This document shows, in pieces, positions 12,943 to 24,652 of a stretch of 64,000 nt of DNA; position 1 is the first letter of the stretch; every line of letters starts with the position of its first letter. A program made the position numbers and the translations under genes. Source of the stretch: Dryococelus australis (lineage: Eukaryota; Arthropoda; Insecta; Phasmatodea; Phasmatidae); assembly GCA_029891345.1 (NCBI GenBank), contig CM057009.1, positions 212,964,709 through 213,028,708 on the forward strand, written 5' to 3'. The notes beneath the pieces are model-generated. The model did no database searches. It was not told the origin of the DNA and saw nothing but the letters and a program-made list of their open reading frames with translations.

Positions 12943-12957
12943 TCCCACTTCTGACAT
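12943..12957 (-). other. Candidate primer-binding site of Gypsy-1
   Basis: Reverse complement reads ATGTCAGAAGTGGG, immediately inside the 5' LTR. 'TGTCAGAAGTGGGAT' is a common sequence at this position in Gypsy elements of animals. I do not assign the primer tRNA. Confidence 0.5.
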
Positions 12958-12958
12958 A

Positions 12959-13427
12959 TGTTACAAGATGCCAGATGGGCGTATCCACGTTCGTAAGGGA
13001 TGGATGTCTTAGTAAAAATAAAATAATTACTTGATACTAATTTATTCACACTGCTGTCCCATCGCTTTGCTGGCTCTTTGCACACCTGTCACTTAAGGTC
13101 GCACAATCCTCCAAACTCAACTGTCAGCTCGGAGGCCCGTTGCAGCTTAAATAGTCTTGCTGGCCTAATCTAGAATGTTCCCCGCACTCTGAGTTTCGCT
13201 GAGAAATGGTAGAGCAATGACCAGAAAATTCTTCAAAAATAACCCCAGAATTTCATTTTGCTGAATGTCAGGGGTGCATGAGTCGCAATAGGCTTATCGC
13301 GGTGGCTTGCATTTGTAAATTTCCACATGCTTCTTAGATTACTGCTCACCTGATTTCCACACATTACTTTGCTGTTGCGAGCATGACTGAGCAAGAGAAG
13401 CTATGAATAGCAGCAAGCATGTAAAAG
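12959..13427 (-). repeat. 5' LTR of Gypsy-1
   Basis: Partner of 7595-8212 (anchors given there). It is shorter than the other LTR because the CCGCTGGCT-repeat region and part of the flank are missing or reduced. Located upstream of gag on the - strand. Confidence 0.75.
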
Positions 13428-13439
13428 TACCTTTTACAA

Positions 13440-14800
13440 GCATAATATATGCCAGCACATAGCCACTTTAATCCACTATTTTTTAAGAGAATACCACATG
13501 AATAAACAAAGTTTTTATGTCATATCTTGGTAAACAGTCAACCAATTAATTCTTATATCTGGCAAGGAATTTGTACTATGTTATGCTAAATTAATTTATA
13601 TGTTTTAAGTGGGGTCAGATGTTTATTTTTAGAATGACTGCTATATAAACATTTTAGCTTAATATACTGTATCTACGAAATTGTGTAATCAGTTTCAACT
13701 TAACCTGGTTTACTGTCAGTATCTTATATATATATATGCACACATACACACTCACTCTCTCTCTCTCTTTCCTTTACAATTTCAGAAGGCAAAATTAAAC
13801 TTTTTATCCTGTATTGGAAAACAATTTTATCATTCCTGTCAAATTTGTGTAACCAAGTACACTTTTGTAGTTCATCTAAATATATGTAATTCAAGGAGTT
13901 AGTCACATATTTTCAAAATAACAGCTATTTAAATATTTTTGCTTCATGTACTATGTGTCCCCGCAAAATTTATATGCTGGAAGTATCTATGACAATCGTC
14001 GAATGTGCTAATGCATAACCATTTTGTCCTACATTTGCCAAGATTGTTAAATAAAATTGTGTTTTATGCTATATCTTGAGTACCAATCATCTGATTCCCA
14101 CAAAATTTTACATCCAAGTAGTGCAGTGGTAGGCATGTAAACTTACATGCTTTAGGTGCAGCAGAACAATTTTTTTGAATGGTGTTAGTATAAATAATTT
14201 AGATTAGTATGTTATATCTGTAAAATGATTCAACAAAATTCATTCAAGTTTTTTTAATTAACAGCAGTTATTAGAATTGTCAGTTATGCAAACAGAGATC
14301 CTTTGTCCCAGCCTTTATGTAAATTAGTACCAGGTGAAAAAATTTGAACATTTTTCCACATTTCCTGAACCATTAAAATAAATTATATCAAATTTTGCAC
14401 ACCAGGAGTGCTACAGATGGTTATGCAAACATATATGATTTAAGTGGGGTCAAATAGTGCTTTTCAGAATCATGGTCGTATAAATAATTTTGACAAGTTT
14501 GTCATATCTATTATACAATTTAACCAAATACAAAACAAATCTTTGAGTGCTGACAGTATCTATTATAATCATCAAATACAGAACCTTTGTTTAGGTAATA
14601 TTGTATGATGGCCACCAAATAAGAAACTGAACTACTTATGCCATAATTTGGGAACCAATCAATTGATAGCCACCAATTTCTTCATACAAGTTTGCTGCGG
14701 TAAGGCCAAGTAAACATGAGTGTTTTAAGTGTCTCAACACTTCCTTTAAAAATTATAGCCCTGTAATTATTTCAGGTTAGTAAACCCTATCATTCTTAAC
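13440..14800 (+). repeat. Degenerate tandem array, unit about 285 bp, about 5 copies
   Basis: A recurring block of the form 'TTTTAAGTGGGGTCAAAT..TTTC-AGAAT..(G)CTATATAAATAATTT..TTAGTATG-TATATCT' starts near 13605, 13895, 14151, 14440 and 14723, spacings of about 290, 256, 289 and 283. A second anchor, 'ATATCTTGGGAACCAATCAA', occurs near 13523, 14071, 14362 (weak) and 14643 in the same register. The copies are strongly diverged. It starts directly after the Gypsy-1 5' LTR. Confidence 0.6.
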
Positions 14801-15884
14801 ATTAGACTGATTATATCTGAAGTTGATGTTTCGAATTCTACCTCCGTAATGAGTTGATTGCATGCTAGCTAATGGTGTGAGGTTTTCTGGGTTCGAGTGA
14901 CAAATAAGGCACGTGTGTATTTGTAATTGTCTCATAACTGTTGCATATGTTTCTGATTCTATCTGTAATTATATGGCTGTCAATGGGACACCAAGGCCTA
15001 CCTACCATCTAAGATTTTAAGAACTTTATTAGAAATCATTTGCACTTGTTGTAAATCTCTGATACAATACTTTTTAATTGTTTCAGCCTATCAGATTTTA
15101 TGTAAAATAGTCCAGCTGCAAACTGATATAGCAGGTTTATCAAAATATGTATTGAAAGAATGAAGTAGTACATTATAATTAATTAGTGAATATTTCTTCT
15201 CTCTGTTATGAAGTGAAAAACACCCTCCTACAACAACATTTATTTACAAATTTACTTGAGGGAAGAGAAGCCATATTTACTACTCCATGTTATATACAGT
15301 CTGCAACTGATGTATTTATTTTGAAGTTATCATTGTTTGCACATGTAAAAGGACAGTATACTCCATATATATTATTTATTTTAAATTTCAATGTTGCTAC
15401 ATGTCTAGTAAAAATGTACTAATTACATTAATTTATTCATGAAAGTAACCTAGAAACTGTAGTGATTTAAACATGTTTCATTAAATGTATAAACATATAT
15501 ACATACAATGTTCTAAACACAGATGTCCATACTGAAGAAGATGCTAGAGGGGCCTCAAGACAGACAGAAGTGACCAATACATACATGGTCCGATTCTGGA
15601 CTATATATATATAATACCTACTCTACACTACTTTGAGACTTTCATGACAGTGAAAAAAGTAAATGTTGCAGTTTAAGTGATGTTTTTACGAATGGTAGGT
15701 GACAAGTGTAGTTCCTTTACAAAACATTGTCATTAAAGCAATGTGGAATATAATAATGGTTTCACAGAAGTTATAGTTTATTCTGATGTTTGTCATAAAT
15801 TTCCCTGACTTTAAAAAATAATAATGTACTACCATAACTAATGCCTGCAACTGAAAAAACTGCCTTATTGTATGCGTGATTAGA
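14800..15884. other. AT-rich DNA, no supported gene
   Basis: Only short open frames. A vague - strand resemblance to the 3' part of a LINE around 15000-15160 was not strong enough to call. Confidence 0.35.
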
Positions 15885-16675
15885 AGTACTCACAGTGGCA
15901 TAACTAGGGCTTTTCAAAAAGGTTTAAGCCCTCAAAATTTTCTTGAAGCCCCCCCCTCCATCCAAATCATCCCAAATCATATTGAAAAAATTGTGTTTAA
16001 CATAATTAGAATAAGAATGTGATATTGGTGAGCCTAGGTGGTAAATTATTTATTTCAACAAAAAGTAGGTAACTAGTGTTACAAAGTTAAACCCGTTCCA
16101 AGCAATGTATTCATTGCCATTTTTTGTAGCTGTTTATAGGTGCTGCACTTAATACCCTCGGATTTCACTGATTATCAGTGGTACTATTTTTACCCACGAA
16201 GCCAGATCAATTTCTGAGCAAACTGAATTTACTTGACCTCACAGTGGTAATGTAATGTCAGCTAAACAAAATAATGATGGGTGGTTGCTAACCTTGCTAA
16301 ATATTCTCTTAGTGGCTGCACAATTTCATTTTAAATTGTCTGTTCAATGTAGTATGTTTTCTAAAATATTATATTTATCAACATAACTTAGTTAAAATGG
16401 CTTTAATGGTAACAGGATAGTGTGTGAACTTAAGATAACATGCTTTTGGATACTTAATATTGCCTTTGCATTTCATCTTTCAAAGGATTTTAATGACATA
16501 CTATATAAGATAATTAACTTCTCAGTAAAATATTCCCCTGTAATGTTCTGAGATTTTAGTATGCGTGTTTTTTTGTTTCGGTTTCGTCTTTGCTGCACTG
16601 TTAGGAAACATCACTTTATTAGAATTTTTTGTGCGTTTTTCTTGTAATTATTGTTTTATTTTAATTTATGTTAAT

Positions 16676-17420
16676 ATGGACCATTTTGTGGTTAAGTTGA
16701 AGAAATCTGAAACTTCTCAAACTTTAACAGATGCAAGAATTGTGAACAACCCTGTAGTGTTCAAGATAATAACAGTGGTGGAGATGTAAATAAACAAGGA
16801 TAAACAAATGTGCTGACAAATTGTGGACCAATTATTCATGACGTTAATCAAGAGAACGAACCTTGTGATCTATCTGGTAAGACAGAGAAGCCATAAGAAC
16901 CTGCTAAAAATGATTCCCTTCCAAGAGTATGTGGTAAGCAGAAAAGACCTTTTTCTTAAACCTGGTGTAATCTATTTTCATGGTTAGAATACAGTGTGTC
17001 ACGTAGTGCCGACCTAGTATAATCTGTTCTCATTGTTAGGATACAGTATATTACATGATGCCACATTTTGTTTTCCATGCAGACATTTTGCATGAATAGT
17101 GCTTTTGTTCGCAGTGAGTTTCACAACATGAAAAGTACATGAATAGCTTGCATAATTATTTTTCTAGATTAACAATAGGTGACAATAAATGTCTTGATAT
17201 GATATGCAGAAGGATCTCAATCCAAAAAAGACTGAACTAACAGTGTCCAGTTCTGTCAGATGGTCTTCTCAGTTAAGATTGCTGAAAGCAGTGAAAAGTA
17301 CTTTCCCTGCTTTGCTAAAATATCTTGAAAATGCTAAGGTTCTCTGTCTTTTCTTGAAATAAACTATCTACTATATTTACACTTTTAGTTTTTATAGAAT
17401 TCTTAGGAATTTCTGGCATA
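16676..17420 (+). pseudogene. hAT-1 transposase relic, ZMYM/TTF-domain type
   Basis: The frame begins MDHFVVKLKKSETSQTL, like the 'MDRFFxKRK' start of ZMYM1-like hAT proteins. Near 16900-17130, in broken frames, it reads DSLPRVCGKQKRPFS, TWCNLFSWLEYSVSRSADL and AFVRSEFHNMKST, which fit the TTF-type zinc finger ('GKQxRSFxxxWFxxFxWLEYSxxxDAxFCFxCRxF'). A later VSSSVRWSSQLRLLKAVKST (about 17240) fits the RNase-H-fold domain 'TRWSSR'. Stops and frameshifts are frequent, and the catalytic and dimerisation parts are not visible. It sits in the right place and orientation within the hAT-1 boundaries. Confidence 0.65.
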
Positions 17421-18360
17421 ATCAGCAAGCTTTTTCAGTCTCCTAGTTACTACCTGAGTGAGCTCTCCTTGCTCGTTCTTCTGTAAGTGACACACTGCAA
17501 TAGTTTTGAAATAAATAGCACTTAAAATCATCATAAGACAGTGCTAGGGAGTTAGGAGAAGGCCTGGAAATTTTTTTGTAAGTCTGTTGTTGCTGAAAGC
17601 AACAGTCGCCAATAAAGTTTGGAAACATCCTTTACCATGAACGATAATTTTTTTTTTTAATTTTTGGACATGGAAACAACAGTCCTTGAATTGAATGTTC
17701 CTCTTAAGTCTTCGGATTTTGACATAACCGAAAACAAATCATATTATCCTTTCATAAACTTCACAAACTCTGATAAGTTGGAGATTTGCTGATAAGCTGA
17801 ATAAAAATTCTTAAATCCATTGAGGTGTTGTGTCTGAAACTAGAAATCAGCAATACCGAGAAGTTTTTGTCTCTTGATAAATTGTAAGGTTTTTGTAAGC
17901 ACTATAAAGTTCAAGTTTTTGAAGCTGAAATAATTGTCTTTAAAACTATCTGAAAATAAAAAGCAGTTGTGGAAATCATCTGATATTTCATTATGTGATC
18001 TGTTCAAGCATGTTTCCAAACTAAAAAAAAATTCTCCATATCACACTTACCATTCCCTTTTCATCAGCACAAAGTAAAAGGTCTTTCAGCATACTAAAAA
18101 TATATAAAACGTACATCAGAAATACCATGAGGCAAGAGCAGTTCATATCTCAAGCTCTGCTGACAATAGAAAAAAGGAAGACAGCAAGAAAGTGTGTCTG
18201 GACTGCATTATCAGTGAATTTACATTCAAAGCCAATGGAAGACGGGGACTCACCCATCTTAGTTTTCAGCATCTTCGAGTACATTTCGGTGCATTTTGTT
18301 GTTTGTAATGTCAGTGTGCATACAGTTTGTATGGACTTATGTTATATTTTAGAATGTTGT

Positions 18361-18540
18361 TGCCGAGCAAGGTGGTGCAGTGTTAAAACCTTGGACGTGC
18401 CTTTGGGAGGACCTGGGTTCAACTCCCGATCTGGTCATCTTTAATTTGGTTTTCCATAGTTTTCTGACATCGCTCTAGGTAAATGCTGAATTTGTTCCTT
18501 CTTTAGTGACCTAGCTGTTTAGACATTAAGTGCATCTTCC
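18361..18540 (+). mobile_element. SINE-B (tRNA-derived, insect type)
   Basis: The head GCCGAGCAAGGTGGTGCAGT and box B GGGTTCAACTCCCGATC are followed by TTTGGTTTTCCATAGTTTTC and CTCTAGGTAAATGCTGAATT-TGTTCCTT. This matches from memory a SINE body widespread in insects ('gattttccgtggtttccctaaatcgcttcaggcaaatgccgggatggttcctt'-like). It is distinct from SINE-A. Inserted inside hAT-1, so it is younger than that transposon or moved with it. Confidence 0.7.
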
Positions 18541-18659
18541 TATTTACCTATAATATTGTTTCAGAACAAAGTACCCACAACATTATATAAACATTCCTGA
18601 CAATCTTCATTCCCCCCTCCCCTCATAAGATCCTAGCGGTGCCACTGAGTACTCATAAT

Positions 18660-19530
18660 TGGTCACAAGCAGCCTACCAATAATCAAATATACTGTTGTT
18701 AAATATATTACACATTTTAAATTATGTACATATCTTACATTGTAGCATTTGTCTACAGCTTTTGCCACAATAGGGTTTGCGGTATGCAGGCTGATAGCTA
18801 CTTGGACTATTTGGATCACCTTTTTTTATAAATGGTAAATGGGTACAACTCTGGAAAATTTTAGACTGGTAGGCGAAACACCCTCAACAATACAGCAATT
18901 TATACAATAAGTTAAAGGATATAAAATAATATCACTCACAATTTTAATTAAATTATTAGTTAGACCATACACATCACTTGTGTTCCCATTTTTCAAGGAT
19001 TTCACTACTTTCAATACATCTTCTTTAGAAACTTTAAAAAGTTTTGTATATCTTTTTAATAAAATGAACATTTGTAAACACTGATTAGCACTAACAACTG
19101 AACTTTTCACCTTGATACTAGAATCTTTATCTCCAGGTATACAAAGATCATTATATTCATCTGGAGAAATGTCACCAGAAATTCTCTTACCCAACTGGCC
19201 AGCAGCTTCGTTGATCATCTAAGCTTCTTTGAATTTATTTGCCACTTTAATGGCTATTCTATATTACGATCTAAATTTTTTTCATCAAGTCCAACAAATT
19301 ACTTTCCTATGTTCTAATATACATATTATGATGCAGAATTATCATTTTCTTCTTCATTTGAAGTTGCAGAGCATACCTTTTACTTTTATGGTTCACTTTA
19401 TGAATTTTATTATAAGTAACTTTTATTTTCAACTGCAGAGGAAAACAAAACTCAAAAGTGACAAAAAATATCAATAAATTTCTTAAATTGTTATTATCTT
19501 TAATATTATTTGCTATTAAAAAGTCCCATT
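18660..19530 (-). pseudogene. Non-LTR retrotransposon (LINE) reverse transcriptase fragment
   Basis: The - strand ORF 18826-19218 (130 aa) contains KVSKEDVLKVVKSLKNGNTS, DVYGLTNNLIKIVSDIILYP, LTYCINCCIVEGVSPTSLKF and SRVVPIYHL. This is the N-terminal RT signature of Jockey/RTE/I-type LINEs ('KSLKxxKSxDxYGLSNxLLKxIxxxIxxPLTxLINxCLxxGxFPxxLKxAxVxPIYK'). After one frameshift at 18826 the next block is KKGDPNSPSSYQP, also RT. Upstream, RYALQLQMKKKM and the region to 19530 look like the linker between endonuclease and RT. The fragment lacks the catalytic FADD box and abuts hAT-1, whose insertion may have cut it. Confidence 0.8.
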
Positions 19531-20298
19531 TCACAATTAAAAGCCTATTAAGAAAATATTAAATATTTCTACCAGTTATATATTTGCAAAAACATTGTTC
19601 CTCAATTTGCTTTGCAATGGGAACATATATCTTTGACTTAACCTCAAAGTTAGTTGCTTCATGAACTGCTAGAAAAAGGTGGAAAACATTTATTTTATAA
19701 CTCTATGACTGAAATATCAGTTATAATATAATCTAAAAAAACTATTCCTCTTTTAGGTTGGCAATTAGCAGAATGAAAATTGAACTGTCTTAAAATGTTA
19801 AAAAAATTAATAGTCCTGGGCGTATGTATATCAGTTATGTTTGTGTGTGTGCATGGTGCACACATGTACGTGCGCATCTCTCTCTGACTCTCTCTGGCTC
19901 TCTTTTTCTTTCTCTCTTTCTGCTTATATATAAGTTATATCCTCATTCAATGAATTTTTTTTTTTATTTATCAGCTCTGACCTCTAAAAAGTGTTCTTCA
20001 GTGTAAAAAAAAATTGTGTGTGTAAATTTTCAGCCATTTCAATAATATTTAGACGTAGCTCATTGCACTCATAGTTTTGTTTTTGATTACACGTGATTAC
20101 TATCATTCATCAATTAGTTCAGAATTTTGTATTGCTATATTAATTAGTTTAAAAAATTCTGCACCCAAGTCATTAGATGAATTAATAATGCCTGTCAAAG
20201 ACAACATAACATTATACCTTTTGAAATAATTTTCATTATTAACACTAAGAAAATATATCAATTTCTTAAAGTCAGAGTACATTGGAAGTTTACTCGTT

Positions 20299-21000
20299 TT
20301 AGATTAAGATTGTTTTTCTGTAGTCCAAATAACAACACTGATGTTCTACGACTTGTAATAAATATGGTTTTTGATCTTCATTCTTCGTTATAAGCACATT
20401 GTACCCTTGCATAAGTGTCACACCCCTTCTTGCATTGTTATTAACAACCCTTAAATGTTGAACTCTCACCTTTGCTTGCTTGTAGTCAGCTCTGATATGC
20501 CATTTCAGGATCACAGTTTAAATAATATCTGGTGATATTCAGAAGATGAAAGAAATTCGTAGTGTTTTTGTCACAAGTTTGTCAATCTTCATATCATAAG
20601 AATTCTTTTCACGCTGTTTGATGCGCTTAAGAGGTTAGTTGACCTCGCCCCTTTCACTAAGGGACTGAAGCATAGTTTTTTTTAACTTTTAGACACGTCA
20701 TTATCAAAAATCGTCAAACCTACAAGCTCTTCGCTTAAATACTACAATTACCATTCAAATGTTTTGCTGGAAACTTTAGAGACAGCAGCGTTTACTGTTT
20801 CATAAGCACCAAGCGGCTGCAGTAAACTAAGGTCATTAGATGGTGCTGAAATAGTAACAGAAGCGGTAAACCAAGCTTTAATATCAATACGCACAAGAAA
20901 AATACAAATGCTTAACAGTCCATTTTCTTCCATTTTAGTGAATTTAAATTGACCACAACACATCCTAATTTTGAAATAATACAATGCCTTTGCCATCCAT
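20299..21000 (-). pseudogene. Relic of an uncharacterised transposon-associated protein family
   Basis: Two - strand segments fit one protein family that I recall as recurring, unnamed predicted proteins in animals: 20748-20996 with IKAWFTASVTISAPSNDLSL and LLQPLGAYETVNAAVSKVSS, and 20299-20514 with VRVQHLRVVNNNARRGVTLM and YNVLITKNEDQKPYLLQVVE. In that family the first block precedes an 'HLWYLSEELVGLALFD' segment and the second lies near the C-terminus. The part between (20515-20747) is broken, though CDPEMAYQS near 20510 fits. No catalytic motif or function is known to me. The family's multicopy occurrence suggests it travels with a mobile element, but which one is unclear. Confidence 0.55.
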
Positions 21001-22370
21001 CTATCTATATGAAGAGAGCCAGGATATATAAAATGTACTCCTCATGGAGGAATGCCTTCCAAGAAGATAATTGCAAACTCTATAAATTCTCTGTATTCTT
21101 CTCTGACTTGAGTCTCTTGAAGCTTTTTAGCTGCAAATTGTGTCACAATGTCTTCATCTCTCAAAGCTGCCAAACTGTTGAATTTTTGGTTGCTTTTTCA
21201 TAAGTTGATTGATCAGTCTTATTCCAGTAGTGTTTAAATTGTTAAAAAATGGCTATATCAGGGCCAGAAGATATGCATTGATTTTAGCCTCATTGATCAC
21301 ACTTGCAAGAATAAGTTTTAATATATAGTGATGACATGCTAGGTGGAGGAGGTCCTTCTGTAACTTTTGTCCAAATGAATGTAATCTCAATTTTTGTGAC
21401 ATGTGTTCCTGGCAGTAGTGTCAAACCACATTGCATTTTCTTGCTGAATAATCTTCCACTCTTCATAATTTTCTTTCAATAATGTTTTTAACTTTTAAGT
21501 GTCAAAATTTTTGCAGTGCCATGTATAGTACAGAGTTTTACATTATATTCTACAGTAATATGAGTATAAATTAAGCTAAGAGTCAGTGGTGCTAAGATAA
21601 TACTGGCAGCCAACATCATCATAGAATGTTTTGTAAAATCTCTTCCTGAAGCCACTTGGCAACTGTGGGCATACTGGATAAATATACGTTGTAGTAAATT
21701 AATAATGTATTCAACAAAATATTTTAGGGGGACCCATGCACATACACTTTCAGGAAAATGATCACATAAACCTTTTGTTCCTTCGTAAAGTAGGCTTAAA
21801 AAGAGTTATTAAATGTGTCGGGAATGGTAAATTGCCTTGCGAAATGTATTCCTAATATATTCAAGTTGACTTAGCCCTTGAGTCCTTGAGTGATTTGACA
21901 AGAAAAAAATGTAATTTGGCAGTGGATTCATGAGCAAATAGCGGCATTTCAAGTGGTTAAAAAGAAAATAATTGAGAGACCGATTTAAAATCTGTAGTTT
22001 TAAGATAGATTAGAAAAAAATCCTGTAGTATTTGCTTAGAGATTACTCACTAACGTGGAAAAAAAAAATTCACAAATAGAGAAAGACTTTTTGGCAATAT
22101 ATTATGCTTTAGATAAATTTCATCAATTTATATATGGATTGTAGATTACTCTGCAGACAATAAGCATATTGTAAATATTGTTGTTAAAGATGTTCATAAA
22201 GTAACACCTAGGTTACAATATTGAAATTTAAATTAAGTTATAATTTAAACATTGTGTATGTGCTTAGAACTAAAATGTAGGTGGCTGATTTGCTGTCAAG
22301 AACATGTAAAAATGGGAGTAACAAGTTGGAATATGACTGTTTTGTTAATGAGGTTCTACTCTATTCAAGA

Positions 22371-22700
22371 ACGAAAGTTTGTCCCTTTAAATGCTTTATG
22401 CGAAAACGAGGAGGAGGGGGGAGCGGGCCTAGGGGGATTGATAGTGCCCTGGGGGGAGAGGTGCCAGTTATAATTGCCATCCACCTCCCCCCCCCCCCCC
22501 CAGTTCCAAGGAGGGGGGAGGGTTGTGCCTCATAATTAAAAACAAAAGTTTGCCCCGTTAAATGCTTTACATTCAAACTGTGAGGAAGGAGGAATGGCCC
22601 ATAGGGAAAGGGAACAGTTATACTTGCTGATTCCCCTTCCCCCATTTCCGGGAGTGGGGTTTGTGCCCCACAATTAAGGTTCATGTTTACCAAAAATGTG
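22371..22700. repeat. Tandemly repeated G/C-rich block, about 170-bp period
   Basis: CGAAAGTTTGTCCCTTTAAA (22372) and AAAAGTTTGCCCCGTTAAAT (22543) start two similar units, each followed by GAGGAGG-type purine runs, GGAACAGTTAT-like text and a C-rich run before GTTGTGCC / TTTGTGCC. A third partial unit may begin at 22675. It lies just beyond the C-terminal end of the hAT-2 transposase. Confidence 0.6.
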
Positions 22701-22789
22701 GTTTTTGGGGAGCTGCTGTGCGCAAACAAAGGAGGGGGTTAAGCAGACTGTGTGCTGTCTGTAGATAGTTCTTAATTTGTTTTTAAAAC

Positions 22790-24652
22790 AGAAAATAACC
22801 TTTCAGCAGAACAGTTTGTTGCTGGAGTGCAGTGTACATCTATAATTTTGGAACTGATTCAGAATTCCTAATCTGCATAGTTTCTTTTCAGCTGAATCCT
22901 TGTATATGGGAAAAGAAGTCTGAAGCTCAGTTAAAAACATAGTTAGAGAGTCATACATTTCATCAGCAGTAGAAATGTCCACATCCTCGCCCTGCAGTTT
23001 TGTTCTTGCTTTGCCAAACTCTGCAGAATACAAACCCACACTGATGTCATGAAAACTACCTGAATACTACTTAACTTTCTAAGAAGACCTTCAGCTTTAC
23101 ATCTAACTTTACCCTTTTCATTTTATGAAATTGTTCTTAATGCAGAAAGCACTGCTTTCTAATCGGCATTCAAGCATCTTCATGTGCACACCACTGAGTT
23201 GTTGACAGTGATTTCATGCAGAATCAAAAGATGTTTCCAAGGTATTCCATCTCGATGTGGAATCTTCAAAGTAGTTGTATAAACTTTGAACTAACTCAAA
23301 GAAACAGATTGCAGTTTTACAGCATTCCACTGCTCGTGAGCCAACAAGATTCAGCGTGTGAGCTGAACATTGAATAAATAATATAAGAGGGTTTCAGTCC
23401 TAGAGTCTTGCCTGCAAGCCTGATTATACTCCAGACATGTTGGTTACATTATCGTATGACTGACCTCTACAGTTATCAAATTTCAGACCATGTAGTTCTA
23501 AAGAATTCAAAACTGCTTCAAGAAGCTTTTTTCCGGTATGGCCTGTATTATTTATAAAAACAGGAATCTTTCAACTGAGTGCCCATCATCAGTTACATAT
23601 ATGACGATTACACTTAGCTGGTCGTTACTGGATATATCTGGTGTAGACTCTAGTATGACTGAAAAAAAAATGACTTCATTATCTATATTTTCACTCACTG
23701 ACTTCTCCATTAAACGTATGAAATCTTCATAAGTTGCTGGTGACAAGTGCGAAGTAAATTCTTTTCCATGGTTACAAATCTTGCAGTGTGGTCAGCCAAA
23801 AAGCAATCATACTCTGCAGTTAACTCAATATACATCATTAAGTTTCCATTTTTCACAGAGCCAAATACCTCTTCGTCTCCATGAAATGCTAGTCCTCTAG
23901 AAGCTAGCTTCTTAACTACAGAAATAACTCTTTTTAGCACATGTCTCTAATATGTAACTTCATGTTTATGCTGGTTGAGCAATTGTTTGTCAATTATGTT
24001 CATCACCTTCCCCCCCCCCCCCCCTTATTTTTAACAAGCAGTCAAGGTGCAAGGTAGAATTTTCTTGTTTAGCTATTTGTATTCCGGCATAGTTCCAATC
24101 AGTGAAACCAGATGTTGCAAACCGAGATGCACCACCGAATAGTTTGCAAGAGGCACAGAACAATGATCTTTGGTTAGGAGAATAAACATGATATTCACGG
24201 TTGATAATTTCCCCAATCCCTAAAACACTCTAGACTATTTTTTTGCTGCAAAATAATTGTGATGCATTGGTATATTGCTTTGAGGACTGAGAAAACTCAG
24301 CATCTTTGTGTTGATTTATATAATTTTTTGTCAAATAAACCAGAGCCTGGTCAGTGTTTTTACAATAAAATGGATCATTACTGGGAACAAAAATATCAAA
24401 ATTCACTGCTTCAGAGAGCATAGATTTTTCACATCCTTCCAGAACTCCAATATTTTCAACTTCTGCCTTGCGTTTATTGTTTTGAACTATAATTTCATCC
24501 GCATTTTCAGGCCTACACTGTTCACTCTTGTTTTTACCACTAAAATATGAGTCCAGTCGAGGTATTTTCTGTAAATGTTTACTCTCCCCCTCTCTTTTTT
24601 CTTCAGCTTTCTTATGATGTGCAGCACCACTTAACCTGTATCGTCCATCCAT
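22790..24652 (-). pseudogene. hAT-2 transposase relic, ZMYM1/TTF type
   Basis: Read on the - strand. The start is MDGRYRLSGAAHHKKAEEKR with KIPRLDSYF (a basic N-terminus, 24230-24652, 140 codons open). Next come FASRFATSGFTDWNYAGIQI-like pieces near 24080 (TTF zinc-finger end), then GLAFHGDEE (about 23880), YEDFIRLMEKSVSENIDNEV, FSVILESTPDISSNDQLSV and DGHSVERFL (23552-23746), the DUF4371/RNase-H-fold region with its conserved Asp in 'STPDIS'. Further down are a broken NLVGSRAVECCKTA (about 23340) and DISTADEMYDSLTMFLTELQ (22803-23039). Domain order matches ZMYM1-like hAT proteins. The dimerisation domain was not seen. At least four frame breaks make it inactive. Confidence 0.8.

Larger units (their letters stand above)
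7595..13427 (-). mobile_element. Gypsy-1: degraded Ty3/Gypsy LTR retrotransposon with both LTRs
   Basis: On the - strand the order is 5' LTR (12959-13427), candidate primer-binding site, gag, protease/RT/RNase H, integrase, polypurine tract and 3' LTR (7595-8212). This is the standard Gypsy layout. Every reading frame is interrupted by stops and frameshifts, and the two LTRs have diverged markedly, so the insertion is old. A tRNA-derived SINE sits between the pol end and the 3' LTR. Related sequence reappears at 30445-31330. LTR ends were placed by eye and may be off by tens of bases. Confidence 0.85.
15893..18647 (+). mobile_element. hAT-1: hAT element with perfect 8-bp target duplication (2755 bp)
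   Basis: The left end is CAGTGGCATAACTAGGGC; the right end, reverse complemented, is CAGTGGCACCGCTAGGATC. Directly outside, AGTACTCA occurs at 15885-15892 and again at 18648-18655, a perfect 8-bp duplication diagnostic of hAT insertion. Inside is a decayed + strand transposase of ZMYM/TTF type (16676 onward) and a SINE (18361). Subterminal pyrimidine-rich segments (GCCCCCCCCTCC near 15950, TCCCCCCTCCCCTC near 18610) also mirror each other. Boundaries are exact. Confidence 0.9.

Noticed and set aside
21586..21610. Alternative left end of hAT-2 (CAGTGGTGCTAAG)
   Set aside because: The flanking 8-mer does not match the right flank, and the match to the right-end inverted repeat is poor.
22361..22729. 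Proline/glycine-rich - strand protein of 122 aa
   Set aside because: Produced by the tandem G/C-rich repeat. No homology or codon evidence.
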